64,000 bases of DNA, taken from the NCBI RefSeq assembly GCF_901000735.1, contig NC_081551.1, positions 18,628,545 through 18,692,544 on the forward strand. The letters run 5' to 3'. A program made the translations under genes and the position numbers. This DNA is from Corylus avellana (Eukaryota > Streptophyta > Magnoliopsida > Fagales > Betulaceae). The notes under the pieces are model-generated. The model had not been told where the DNA came from. It was given only the letters and a program-made list of their open reading frames with translations, and did not search any database. This document shows, piece after piece, positions 34,117 to 45,777 of this stretch. Within the stretch, counting starts at the first letter, position 1, and each line of letters begins with the position of its first letter.

Positions 34117-34266
34117 ATACCTTCGGTTCGCGTTTCATTTATAAACGTTGGGTCGAAGGTTGTTTCTTTATACCTTCGGTTCGTGATTCAATTATAATCA
34201 TTGGGTCGGGGTTGTTTCTTTATACCTTTGGTTCGCGTTTCATTTGTCAACGTTGGGTCGAGGTTT
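34117..34266. repeat. three tandem ~52-bp repeats inside the longer LTR
   Basis: Units start ataccttcggttcgcg, ataccttcggttcgtg and atacctttggttcgcg, each closing with cgttgggtcg or cattgggtcg. The same array recurs near 34930-35080 and inverted near 32150-32300. Confidence 0.75.
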
Positions 34267-35169
34267 TCTATCAAAATCTGAATTTTAGCTTTCTTGGGTC
34301 CGTATTCCAATATTGTTGTTGGGTCTCAAAGCGCGTCGATTGAGGTTCGCATCAGAAGCACTTAATGGGCTGATTCAAGAGATTTGGACTGGTTCTAAAA
34401 TTGGACATTCTAAGCTTGGCCCAAAGGGAAATGAAGGCGTAAAAATGGTTGATGAAGGCGTAATAAATGATTGCGCATAATTTGGTATCAGAGATATCGC
34501 ATGGATTAATGGTTGATTATGGCTGATTGACATTTTAATTACATACCAATTAATTGGATGATTGACTTGCCAAATTACATGCCGAGTAATTGGTTGATTG
34601 ACTTACCTATTTCAAGACCTTCCTTAGGCGTGATTTAATTGCCAATCTCAGTCTATTCTTGGCATGGAGGAGCTGCTGATTTCAGACAAAATCAACCTTA
34701 ATTTTAGGCTTTTATTAGTTAGTCTTTTTTACTTTATTTACTTTCCAATGTTGGAACCAATTTAATTTCCTTTCCATAGCAAACAAGTAGTCATATTTTC
34801 AGCCATGCTTTATAAATAGCATGCACTCAATGTAATGAAGATCATGAATGAAAAATTAGAAAAAATGTGAGGCTTGCGTCTTCTTTTGGTTCTTCAAAGA
34901 ATTTGTGAACTTATCAGGATTCTTCCTTGTGGCGTTCAAACTAATATACCTTCGGTTCGCGTTTCATTTATAAACGTTGGGTCGAAGGTTGTTTCTTTAT
35001 ACCTTCGGTTCGTGATTCAATTATAATCATTGGGTCGGGGTTGTTTCTTTATACCTTTGGTTCGCGTTTCATTTGTCAACGTTGGGTCGAGGTTTTCTAT
35101 CAAAATCTGAATTTTAGCTTTCTTGGGTCCGTATTCCAATATTGTTGTTGGGTCTCAAAGCGCGTCGAT

Positions 35170-36678
35170 AATGACTAGAGCTCTATCAAATTAATATTAC
35201 TTATCTAATTTATTTATGATTGCTGCATAATCTTAGCTTGACTCTCAACATTGTTGTTGATGGAGGCTTCGATCTTGTTAGGAGAAACCAAAAAGAGTCA
35301 ACGCTCAAAGGTATCCTTCTTTTGGACCCTATAGATTATGCTTAATTTATTTTGCTAATAATTTATGCTATTGTGTGTTTGTGAATTGTGATGCCATGAG
35401 ATAAAGATTTTGAATTTTTGATGCAGGTAAATTATACAAGTTTTGATTTTAGCTTTCATTGTTGGATTTTGTTGGTTAATTTGGTGGGTTTGAATGCATT
35501 AATTTATTTGGCATTTTTTTCACTTGTTAGTGGTAATAAGAATTATAATAAAATTCTAACAAAAATCTGTACTTTTAGATGACTTTCTTGTCGATCATTT
35601 GGGAGTTTATATTGAGAAAAAAATTACTAAGAATTTTACATTAAAGATGATAATGGATGAATTTTATTCCATTAAAAGTAGACGTTAAGTTATTTTTTTT
35701 TTGAGTCTTTTTCTTGTACATGTCTAGCAAAATAGGAATCTTGTGTATTCCGAAAGGAAAGTTTTCTTGATCTCTTCTAAAATGATTTTATAAACATGTA
35801 ACTTTTGTATACATTAATAACTTATGATTTACTATGAAATTAAATTTGAGACTTCTTCGTTTTTATTTTACATAAATATGCACAAACATACATATATAAG
35901 GTATGACTTATGAGAACATAAACTTGCACTTCTTTTGTTAAGAAGTATAATCACATAACCTAGAAAGCTTGTCTGGATTCAATTGAAGCTTATTAGAATT
36001 ATTATTCTTTATATATATATAAACGGTATAAGCATCTTCTTGTGTATAAATAAATTGAATTTCTCACTCATTCACGAGTAAGAAAGAACTGATAAGGCAA
36101 CATCAATTTTCTTGTTGTAGAAGTTGATTGCAGAGAAAAAGATTATTGATAAGGCACTGCCTCTTATTGAGGAATCTCATTCATATTTGCATTAATCAGC
36201 TTAAGAGAGCTATGCAGGAGAGAGAAGGGGGGGTTATATAGGTGATTATTGTATTTAAAAAAATGTTTTTATTTCTCTCAATTATGAGCACAAAATCAAT
36301 ATCAAGAAGATACGTACAGCGAGAGATCAAAACGGACTAACCGAGCTGATTGGGTCAGATCAAGTGAAAAGCATGTCCCCATTTCACGTGAAGGGCATGG
36401 CCCCCAATAATTGAGTAATTATTTGCGTGCAAGTCTGGTTCAACCGGGGAAAAAAAAAAGTTGGTCAAGAGAAAGGACAATGAACACCACGTGAACTTCA
36501 AAGGGCACCTGACAAAGCAAAGTAAACTATAAACTGACCACCTATGCGGTGGTATAGCCACCTTGGCCGGCTATTGGGTGACTCTCAAGTCATTATCAGC
36601 TAAAATAGAGTGGTCTAGACATCTTTTATGGCTAAAATGGGTGGTTAGTTATCTTTTATTTTTTATTATTTTTTTTAA

Positions 36679-36713
<35 letters not shown>

Positions 36714-37640
36714 AGATTAAAAATATATATTTTGTAGTGGAACATGTATTTTATTTATAGCTCTAAAATTTTTAAAAATAAATTTCAATCATGAATTGAA
36801 TATTCTCCAATATATTATGAACTGAAAAAGATCTTATCTCCTCGTAGGCCAAAGCACGGCCTAAAGCTGCGTTTAGTTAGAAGCAATCAGTACAAAATGA
36901 AAAGCATATCAACTCTTTTCAAAGCACAATAGTTATTGGGAAAAAGGGAAAAATACAATTTATTATTATTATTATTTTATTTTTTTATCTATGTGGTATG
37001 AGATTTCAACAAATAGTTAATTGAGTTTTGAAAAGTGATTAATCATTCTCTAGAATAAGAGGATTTTTTTTATTTATTTTGATTTTTTTGTCTCTACTGT
37101 TAGAGAAGTTGATAGAGTGTATTAACTTGACATGTAAGCACTAATCATATTGTAATATATATCACCTACAATCAAAAAAAAAAAAAAAAAATCAAATATA
37201 AAATATATACATAAAAAATTAAAAAAGAAAAATGGAAGGTGGTCAAGCTACTCCTTTGACCCTGAACCAATAGTTCAATCACTCCCAGATATGCTTAGAG
37301 GAAATAGTCGAACCACCCTCACCGACCAATGTAGATAGTCAAACCACTCCATGACCTTAGGAGTGCCTTTCATTTAGCTAAAAGGGTCCCTCAACCATTT
37401 TTTTAATATCTTCATAGTGTAATTATTAACATGTATTACAATAGAAATTGTGCTGATATATAAGTTATTTATTCGACGGTACGGTAAAGACGATTTTTTT
37501 TAAAAAAAAAATTTACCCTAAGTACTTTTGAAAAATCAGAGAGCTATACGTTAAAACTTCAAACTTGATGGACCAAAAATTATTTTTCCCGTGATTATAA
37601 GCAAATCTGAGGCTACTTCGTCCCCAAGGCTTGATCGGGC
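35170..37640. other. intergenic DNA of unit B
   Basis: Collinear with unit A 8942-11940 without the solo LTR and with part of the GGGGTGGC dyad block lost. An (AT)n run lies at 36685-36711. No gene. Confidence 0.4.
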
Positions 37641-38463
37641 GCCAAATACCAAAATAGATGTACTCATCTGCGCGCCTCTTGTACGTGATCTCTCTTTCTT
37701 TATCAGTTCATTTGCGCACGTGTCCTAATACGCAAGTCACAGAGCCGGCACCGCCATACCCATACGGCCACGGGGCTAAGAATCTGACTAGGAAAACCAT
37801 CAGCTTTGTCTTCCTCCTCAAAAGTAAAGCCATATTAAGTTCATCCCCCACACCCAAAGTTTCATCCCCTTGTATGGAAAAACACGTGTTCTTCAAACCA
37901 AAATCAACAAATTTCATCATTATCAAAAAAAATAGCCATGCAAGCATGCATCTAGAGATCCCAGTGGCTGGATTCTCCTGTCAAAGAAACAAGTAATTCA
38001 GCTACAATCTTTGGCTTAGAGGGACTCAGAGAGCCAGTTATGTTATGCCAGAGAGCCATTGATTAGACTGCCAGGTGGCAGCATCAACTGCGTTGCAGAT
38101 CAACTACGTGGCACCTGTTATTTGATGAGAACCGTGGTGGCCCTGGTGGGGGCAGCCGTTGCCTTATCTTATTACGCCTTGGATGATACGCCTTGGTTTG
38201 GACAGGTGTACGCGTGGGTGGCTCTCGTCACCATGAAGCATTCACACACAAAACACCTCGTTACAGCTTAGGAATTAGGAAAGCAAAAACCTTTCAGCAT
38301 CAGGGGAATCAATCCAAAAGCTCTTTATGCGCAATCTTTGCTTCCTTCCTGCCTATATAATGTCCTGGAACACATATTCTTTTCTTTTCAAGCTCTCCTC
38401 TCACAGAAAATAAAAACAAATTGTAGTAATCGAAAGAAGAACAGAACACAACAGAACACAAAA
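37640..38463 (+). promoter_or_regulatory. upstream region of serine-rich-like gene 1 (unit B)
   Basis: TATAA box at 38354-38360 and CACGTG cores as in unit A. Compared with A there are six extra bases in the 'catacccatacgg' region and nine or so near 38141-38150. Confidence 0.5.
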
Positions 38464-38754
38464 ATGTGCTACCCGGGTTCTGTGCCTTTGGTTGGCATTA
38501 GGGAATTGTCGGTGCAAAGCAGATGGTTTGTTTTGCAGGCGCCCATTGGGGTCGAAGCAGTGACAAGGCGTGCATCAACGGCGGTGGTTGGAGGAGCTGC
38601 GGAAGGTGGCGGCGGCGGCGGTGGTAGTGGCTCGGTAAAGCAGTGCGTGTGTTCACCAACGCGGCATCCGGGTTCATTTCGGTGTAGGCAACATCACGCT
38701 GCTGGGTATGTTTGGGGCGGTCGGATGCTAAGAAATGGGTGTAGTAGTGATTAG
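38464..38754 (+). CDS. small serine-rich-protein-like protein 1 (unit B)
   Basis: Intronless, 96 residues, same length and motif (CVCSPTRHPGSFRCRQH, 61-77) as the unit A gene, with Ser19 in place of Asn. Base changes between the copies are few and mostly silent, which fits either recent duplication with selection or allelic copies. The hAT element inserted about 800 bases beyond the stop does not touch the gene. Function is not established for the family. Confidence 0.8.
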   Translation: MCYPGSVPLVGIRELSVQSRWFVLQAPIGVEAVTRRASTAVVGGAAEGGGGGGGSGSVKQCVCSPTRHPGSFRCRQHHAAGYVWGGRMLRNGCSSD

Positions 38755-38759
38755 TCAAG

Positions 38760-39547
38760 ATCATCTATCTCTTTGTTTGGTGTCACAAAATTAACAAAGA
38801 ATAATGATATATATTTGTATGGTTACTGATAGATAGAGAATCTCTTTCCTTCTACAGTTTCTCATGAGTCATGGTTCCATGAATGAATTATATGAATTGG
38901 ATGAAAAAGGAAATTAAAGGTTTCCTCTTACCTTATACGGCGTATTCAATCTGTCAGTCCTTTTTCTTTGAATCACTCTTTTCCGTCTGAAATGCATGTG
39001 TTTCTGGATGCCTCCTTCCAATTGATGCTTTCTAGCTCTATAGTATAAAGGTATGGTTGTTTTGCCATTGCCAAAATATACATGCGATTTTCCTAAGGGT
39101 TTTTTTTTTTTTTTTTTTTTTTTGTGAAGAATATGTTCTTGACAGAAAGTAATCACAGTCTAGGGTGGTCAATTTCTTATGTGACTTCCGACAAAGTCAA
39201 CAAAAAAATTAGACATGAATTAATACGAAAGATTTGCACGTTAAAAGTTGAAGAGTTTTAATTTGAAATTGGTTTTGTATTAATTTTTTATTTTTTATTT
39301 TTTTAACAAATTTGAAAGATTTTGTTTTTTTGGGTGGAGGGGCCATGGCTCCCTCCTGCCCCCTCTTGGTTCCATCAGTACTGCACGTATCCGACCCCTC
39401 GAATGAGCTATCTTCTTCAATAGTAATCAAACTTGAAAAGAAAAAAAAAAAAAAATCATTTACAATAAATTATCATGAATAACGTCTCATAAGGGATCCC
39501 AAATTTTCAAAGCTCTCGCTCCTATGAGACTCAAAAAGGAATCTGTT
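38760..39547. other. 3' flank of serine-rich-like gene 1 up to the hAT insertion
   Basis: AT-rich, collinear with unit A 13050-13827. A long T run at 39100-39123 is longer than in A. Confidence 0.4.
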
Positions 39548-39555
39548 ATTGCGTT

Positions 39556-42284
39556 TAGGGGTGCAAAGGCGGTTACGGTTAGCGGTTAGTGGCAATAACC
39601 GCTAACCGTAACCGCCCTAGCGGTTAGTAAATTTCACTAACCGCAACCGCTAACCGCCTAGCGGTTAGCGGTTAGCGGTTAGTGGCCGGTTAGCGGTTAG
39701 TGAAATAGATAACCGCCCGCTAACCGCTTTTTTAAAATTGGCTTTTTTTTTTTTTGGGCTTTTTTTTACCCTTATTTTTTTTTCTTGTATTTTTAATATC
39801 TTCTTGGGCCCAATTGCTATAAAAAGAGCCCATATTGAAAAATCAAAAATATTTGACCCAAAATTTACATTTACTTGTACTTAAAAAAAAAATTCCTTAA
39901 ATATTAAATCATAACTCGTTAACTTTTTTTTTTTAGGAAAAAAAAAAATTCAACACAACATACAAAAAAAGGTTCAGAATTCAGATAACTATCACAAACA
40001 TGTAAAAAAAAAATATAAAAAAAGTTCAACACAAAGCATATAAAATAAGTTCAAATAAAACATTAAATGATACAAATAGTCAAATAAAACATTAAAACTT
40101 CATCAATCTTCTCATTTGGTCCTCTAGCAAATCCCGTGGACATCAAAAGAAGAAAAGTTATAATATTAAACATAATAATATTAAGGCACAAGCATGTACA
40201 CATATCAAAAAGTGCTTAATATAATTGTATTGTAATTAAAATACTATGACAATTCAAAAAATAATAATCTTCGTTACTAACAAACCTCTAGGAATGAGAT
40301 TGATTAGGTTTAGTTTAAGGTTAGGAAGAGATGAATATATATGGGTATTAAAACGACGTAGTTTTGGCTTGTTCAATTTTAAAAAATTGTTCAACAAATG
40401 GTTCAAAAAATTGGTCAAAAAATTGTTAAAAAAATTTGTTCAAAAAATGGTTCAATTTCTTTTTTCATAAAATGGTTTAAAAATTGTCAAAATAGTGTTC
40501 AAAAAAATGAAAAATATATTAATACTTAAATTGTTGTTATAAGTAATTGTTGAATCTAATGCTAATTGCTTAATTTGACATTTTATGAATCACATTGTCA
40601 TTGTATATAAATATTATGATTAAATATTTGAATTGTCATTGGATCATATGATTAAGTGTTGATCTTATAAACTTACAAACAAACAAAAATACTTCAATTG
40701 TAGTTATAAGTAACACATTGTTTAATCCAATGTCAATTACTTAATTTGATATTATATGAATCACATTGTCATTGTCATTGTACATGAATAATTGATTAAG
40801 TATTGGAATTGTAATTGGATCATATAGTTAAGTATTTATCTTATACATTTATATTATTCAATATGCATATAATATAACTATAAGCAATTATATATATATA
40901 TATATATAAAATTCAAAATTGTTCAAAATTGTTAATTTTCTTTTTTTTTTCTTTCAAAAAATGGTTAAATTTCTTTTTCTAAAAAATGTTCAAAAAATAC
41001 ATTAATACTTCAATTGTGATTATAAGTAACACATTGTTGAATCTAATGTCAATTACTTAATTTGATATTATATAATCATATAGTCTCATTAAATTATATC
41101 ATATGATTCATATGATTAATTATTTAAATTCTTATCATATTTACTTATAATCTTTTTTTTTTTAATTGAACTTAATATCTAATGGTAAATGGTAATGTTC
41201 AAACTCCTAAATCCTAAATTCCTAAAGTATCTAATAATGCTTTAATTAAATTGTAGACTTGTAGTTATAAGTAACATATTGTTTAATTCAATTGAATCAA
41301 TTGTGATTATCATTGTACATGAATCATATGATTAACTTGTAGACTTATGACTTATGAGTTATGTCATATTATATATGTATTATTTATTATTATATAATCA
41401 TATGATTTAATGATCAAGCCATCATGTGATATAATCATATCAATTATAGTGATAATATATAAATTACTAAAATTATAATGATAATACATTAATACTTAAA
41501 TTATGTTTATAAGTAACACATTGGTCATTGTTTAATCCAATGTCAATTACTTAATTTGATATTATACGAATCATATCATCATTGTACATTAATAATATGA
41601 TTCACTTGAAGTCTTGAATAAAGTATTTGAATTGTCATTGAATCATATGATTAACTATTGATATTATACATTTATATTATTTATATACATATGTAGACTT
41701 ATATAGACTTATAGGTTTATAATATACATTGGAAATAAGTCTCTAGATATTTAATTGTTGTATTAGTATGAATTGGTATACTTATGAGTTATGTCATATT
41801 ATATATGTATAATTTGTTATTATATAATCAAATGATTTAATAATCAATCTCATGTGATATAATTATATAAATTATAGTGATAATATATTAATACTCAAAT
41901 TGTGATTTAATTATTTTTTTAAAAAAATTGTGATTTAATGATCAAGTGATTATATGATATAATCATATAAATTATAGTGATAATATATTAATACTCAAAT
42001 TGTGATTTAATTATTTTTTAAAAAAATTGTGATTTAATGATCAAGTGATTATGTTATATGTATAAATATTTTTATAATTATAATTATAAAAATATATTAT
42101 ATAAAAAGGCGGTTAGCGGTTAGCGGTTACGGTTAGTAGACCCAATAACCGCTAACCGCTAACCGCTAGGCGGTTATGGCGGTTAGGCGGTTAGCGGTTA
42201 ATGCGGTTAGACGGTTAGGCGGTTGGCGGTTATAGCGGTTAGCGGTTAGCGGGCGGTTAAAAACCGCCCGCCTTTGTACCCCTA
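39556..42284. mobile_element. non-autonomous hAT-type transposon (2,729 bp), unit B only
   Basis: Terminal inverted repeats read TAGGGGTGCAAAGGCGG at the left and, in reverse complement, TAGGGGTACAAAGGCGG at the right. The target duplication attgcgtt is perfect and 8 bases long (39548-39555 and 42285-42292), the hAT hallmark. Unit A has one attgcgtt at the same place (13828-13835) and no element. About a dozen GCGGTTA/TAACCGC words crowd each subterminal 180 bases. The interior is AT-rich with a roughly 120-base direct repeat (about 41881-42060), and its longest open frame (74 codons at 40246-40470) is a low-complexity Lys/Phe run, so there is no transposase; it would need one in trans. Confidence 0.92.
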
Positions 42285-42292
42285 ATTGCGTT

Positions 42293-43489
42293 GGAGTGGG
42301 GTATTCGGATAATACTCTATTGGACCTACCATAGCGTTAAACAACTCACTGTCGGACACTTGCTACAAAATCGAACACAAGATCAGGCATGTCCAACAAA
42401 GGAAGGAAAACATATCTGAAGTTTCTTTAACATCGTTACTTAATCCATAAGTAGATATTTAACACACAGATCGGACATAAATTAAACTTTTTGTGCCCTT
42501 TAATAAGAAGTTGACACGTCAGAATAAGAAAAGTGAATGTAAATGTATCCAAAACACTGGATCTGACATCTAAAATTCATCATCTACACCAATTTCCTTA
42601 AAAAAACATATATTCAGATATTCTCTTAGAAAAACCACCGCCATTGAGAGAACTCCACCGGCACTGCCCAGTGCCCAGGCTAACCCCACCGCTTGGCCAT
42701 TAAAGTTCATGTGCTATTACTTAGGAACGTTAAAATGTGATCCTGGGCAATATGTGGAGCTTGGAGAGATTATTGTTCATGGTTTTGTATATCAAGTCAC
42801 ATTCTTTTCCTGCACAATCCAATTGAAATTTTTCTCTGTTGACCGAATTGGTCAATTCCACTTAACATTCAGTTATTTATAAAATAATCCGCATTTGCTT
42901 TTGCCCGTGTGCAAGAAGAAGAAAGAATTAGGAAGAACATGCTGTCTCTGCTCACAAAAATTGCAGACCTTCCAAGAGGCATAGTAGACCTCTCAGTTTT
43001 GCCAGGATTTTGATTGTTAAAAACAGGGGCTTGAAAAAATCTATACGGTTGAAGGAGACAATCTCGGCCTGTTAAAAAAACAGGGCGGAGATTGTGGACA
43101 AAAAAGAGTTCACCCAATCCGTTAAAAGAAACAAAAATCAAGGCACAAAAAACAAACAAAAAAAAAGGATAGGACGAGCGGAAGGGAGAGAAACCGAAGA
43201 GAGTGAGAAAATTTGAAGAGAGGTTTTTCTACGAAAGTGTCGTAGATGAAGGATTTTAGAGGAAAGATCCAGTGTTTTGAGTGTATATGCATTTCTTGTT
43301 CCAGGTTGATGTGTTAACTTCTTATTAAAGGGGACAAAAGGCTTAATTTATGCCATATTTCAGAGATTCAGAACAGGTCACGCCATATCACAAAGACAAT
43401 CCATTCCATCCCTTTGTACAGAACAGAAAAAAAAATAAATAAATAAATAAAAAGAAGAAGAAGAAGAAGAAGAGAATTTCGACAAAAGA
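42293..43489. other. intergenic and 3'-UTR-side DNA of the unit B LEA2-like gene
   Basis: Collinear with unit A 13836-14900. About 170 bases at 43085-43270 are present only here (a purine-rich stretch with a small ctacgaaagtgtcgtag hairpin). The open stretch at 42869-43070 (-) is shared with A. Confidence 0.4.
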
Positions 43490-43681
43490 TACCTGCATTC
43501 TAAAATTAGAATACAAAGATTCAACACCTAAACCAATGCCATTATAAACCACTCCAATAAGACTAAACCGGCTTATGTCAAATTTATATACTTCATTTTG
43601 GTCCCAAGGCCTTCCAATATGTTCAGCTCCTCCCAACTCGTCATTGAAAAGGTTTGCTATATTCTACTGGCATCCACTACA

Positions 43682-45777
43682 TCACTGCAAAAATAAAAAA
43701 CCAGTTCATGGATTAGCAAAGAAAATTTTGATGCTTCAGAGCACCTTCTTCTTTTCTCTCGTTTTTTTTTTTTTGGAAACTTCACTTACCCCTCTATCCT
43801 TTCGCGTTTTTTGCAGACACCCCCCATTGTTCAAAACCTCTCACTTTGGTGTATCAAACTTTCGTTTCCTTTCAAATACCCCCTACCGTTAGCTTTTGCA
43901 GTGTAAAAGACCTTTCTACCCCTAAATTTTTTTATAAAAAATAAGGGCACTATTGTAATTTTCCACCCTTTCCGTTAGGATTTAACAGAAAATCCTAACG
44001 GAAGGGGCAAAGTGAAAGGAAACGAAAGTTGGATACATCAAAGTGAGGTTTTGAACAATGGGGGATGTCTGCAAAAAGCGCGAAAGTATAGGGGAGTAAG
44101 TGAAGTTCCCCCTTTTCTTTTCTTTTTTTTTTTTGGTGGTTGATTTGTGAGAAAACAGGGACTAACAAGAAAAGAAAAACAGAATCAACAGCATCAACTC
44201 GAGCGACAGAATTGGCACAAGTTAGGCCACCCCTCATATTCCATCTCTGCTTACTCAGTTTCCACTCATAGTGCACAGGAAACCACAGCATAACACAGGC
44301 AGAATATTATGTAAATACCACCCTTTCTTTTCGGAAAGGATGGTATCAAAGAAGCAGCAATTCGGTAGAGTCTACAATACAGTAAAGAAAAGCTCACCCC
44401 CGGGTAGCAATCTTGGTGAACAATTGTCTGGTTGTTTGTATTTACATACACCTCGCAGGATAATCTTGCCTGATAAACATGTTAAGAACATGTAACAGAA
44501 AGTTATGAAATTATCTGGACAAAACTAAAGTATATCTACCATATGCTAAGCCAATTACCACTTTTGCAACTACATACTTAGGCATAGTGAAATTCACTCA
44601 ATCATATATATGTTCCCAAAGAACCAGAACAAATGCATCCTCTAAAATCTGCTGCTGAGGTTTTGTCTCTATAGTTATCTAATCCGGCGAGTAGTTCATG
44701 TTACAAGTGAAGCAAATAATGATATTAAATCTACCAAATTTTTTGCTACACATATCTAAATCAATTATTCAACCTATGTATGAGAATGCCTTACCAATTT
44801 GAGCCTGCAGCGTGAGCAGATATTGTTGCGACATATTAGCTTGTGGAAAACCATATCCCTAATTTAAACAAAAAATAGTCCTAAAAAAACCATATCCCCA
44901 AACCTCAATCTTTCTTTTAGACCTTTAACAAACCCTGAATCCTAATGTCTTTCTAGCATTTACCCAAGCCCTCAATGCTCACCTAAATATAGGGGTGACA
45001 ATTTGTATTCGCATGTCGGGTTTGGTTCCCCACGAGCATAATATTATATAAATCAACTCTAATTCGACCCGTTTAATTGAAGCACTATTTTTCCAATAGA
45101 TCCAATCCAAACCAAATTCAGTAGCAATAATTACAAATAAAGCCAACAAAACAGTACACATTTCCATTTCCAATGGTTTTCATTAAAATATAGTGTAATT
45201 TCAAAAGATTTACCTTGAGAGGAATATTGACGAAGAAGAACCCTAATGCTCCATTCACCTCCGTAACAGTATCAAAAGGGATCACACCCTTGGCCAAATC
45301 TTCAAGCAAGTAAAAAACGTCGTGGATCACCTCGAACCCGTTGAGATCGAGCGTGGCGTTCACGTACGACAAACCTCTGGCCCTCACGCGCCCGCCATCC
45401 GAGTTCACGATCCCTAGCTCTCTCCCTCGGTACCCGACCGAGACGGCCATGGACTGGTAGTCGAAGGAGAAGAGGTCCCGGTTGCGGACCTTGACGGTGA
45501 GCGAGAACGAGAGGTCGAGGGTGAGTTGGGGGGACGATTTGACTCCGATGTTATTGAGTCGGAGGCGGACGAGTTGGACGGTCGGGTCGGAGGGGTAGAG
45601 GAAGTAGACGGTGAGGGAGACGAGGAGAAGAGCTGTGAAGGAGGTGAGAAACTGGCAGATACGGCGGCGTTTCGAAGGTGGTGGGTGGTAGAGGGGGAGG
45701 ACGATGACATTTTGGGCAGTGGTGTTGGGGTTCGGAGGGAGAGGGGCGTAGACAACGTAGTCCTTCCTTGAAGTCAT
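43682..45777 (-). CDS. LEA2/NDR1-HIN1-like membrane protein (unit B)
   Basis: Exons 45214-45777, 44398-44469 and a stop codon at the start of the third exon (43682-43684) give 212 residues. Features are those of the unit A protein: Pro-rich cytosolic N-terminus, KRRR, one membrane segment (about 43-62), LEA2 domain, and a C-terminal VNTNNQTIVHQDCYPG. Val183 replaces Ile. Intron 1 lacks about 190 bases that unit A has (15384-15540 side). Intron 2 has gained a MULE-type MITE (43775-44112), which should be removed by splicing. Both copies look functional. Confidence 0.8.
43775..44112. mobile_element. MULE-type MITE (338 bp) in intron 2 of the unit B LEA2-like gene
   Basis: The left end (ggaaacttcacttacccctc) and the reverse complement of the right end (gggggaacttcacttactcc) pair over more than 100 bases with few mismatches, meeting at a short centre around 43920-43980. 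It is absent from unit A. T-rich DNA on both sides prevents a firm target-duplication call. Confidence 0.8.

Larger units (their letters stand above)
31527..35169. mobile_element. nested LTR-retrotransposon/TRIM cluster, unit B only
   Basis: Replaces about 30 bases of unit A (near 7665-7690). It contains: an inverted arm at 32060-32890 that is the reverse complement of 33526-34354; a TRIM-like element at 32893-33647; and two direct copies of an 815-850-base block (33504-34354 and 34355-35169). Each block is an LTR end followed by a tRNA-Met primer site (TGGTATCAGAG) and a second, longer LTR-like body ending GAGGTTCGCATCA or cut short. No gag or pol frame survives. 31527-31930 is unassigned and partly resembles nearby host DNA. 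Confidence 0.7.

Noticed and set aside
40246..40470. Transposase remnant inside the hAT
   Set aside because: The 74-codon frame is a run of Lys/Phe/Val from repeated AT words, with no hAT motif.
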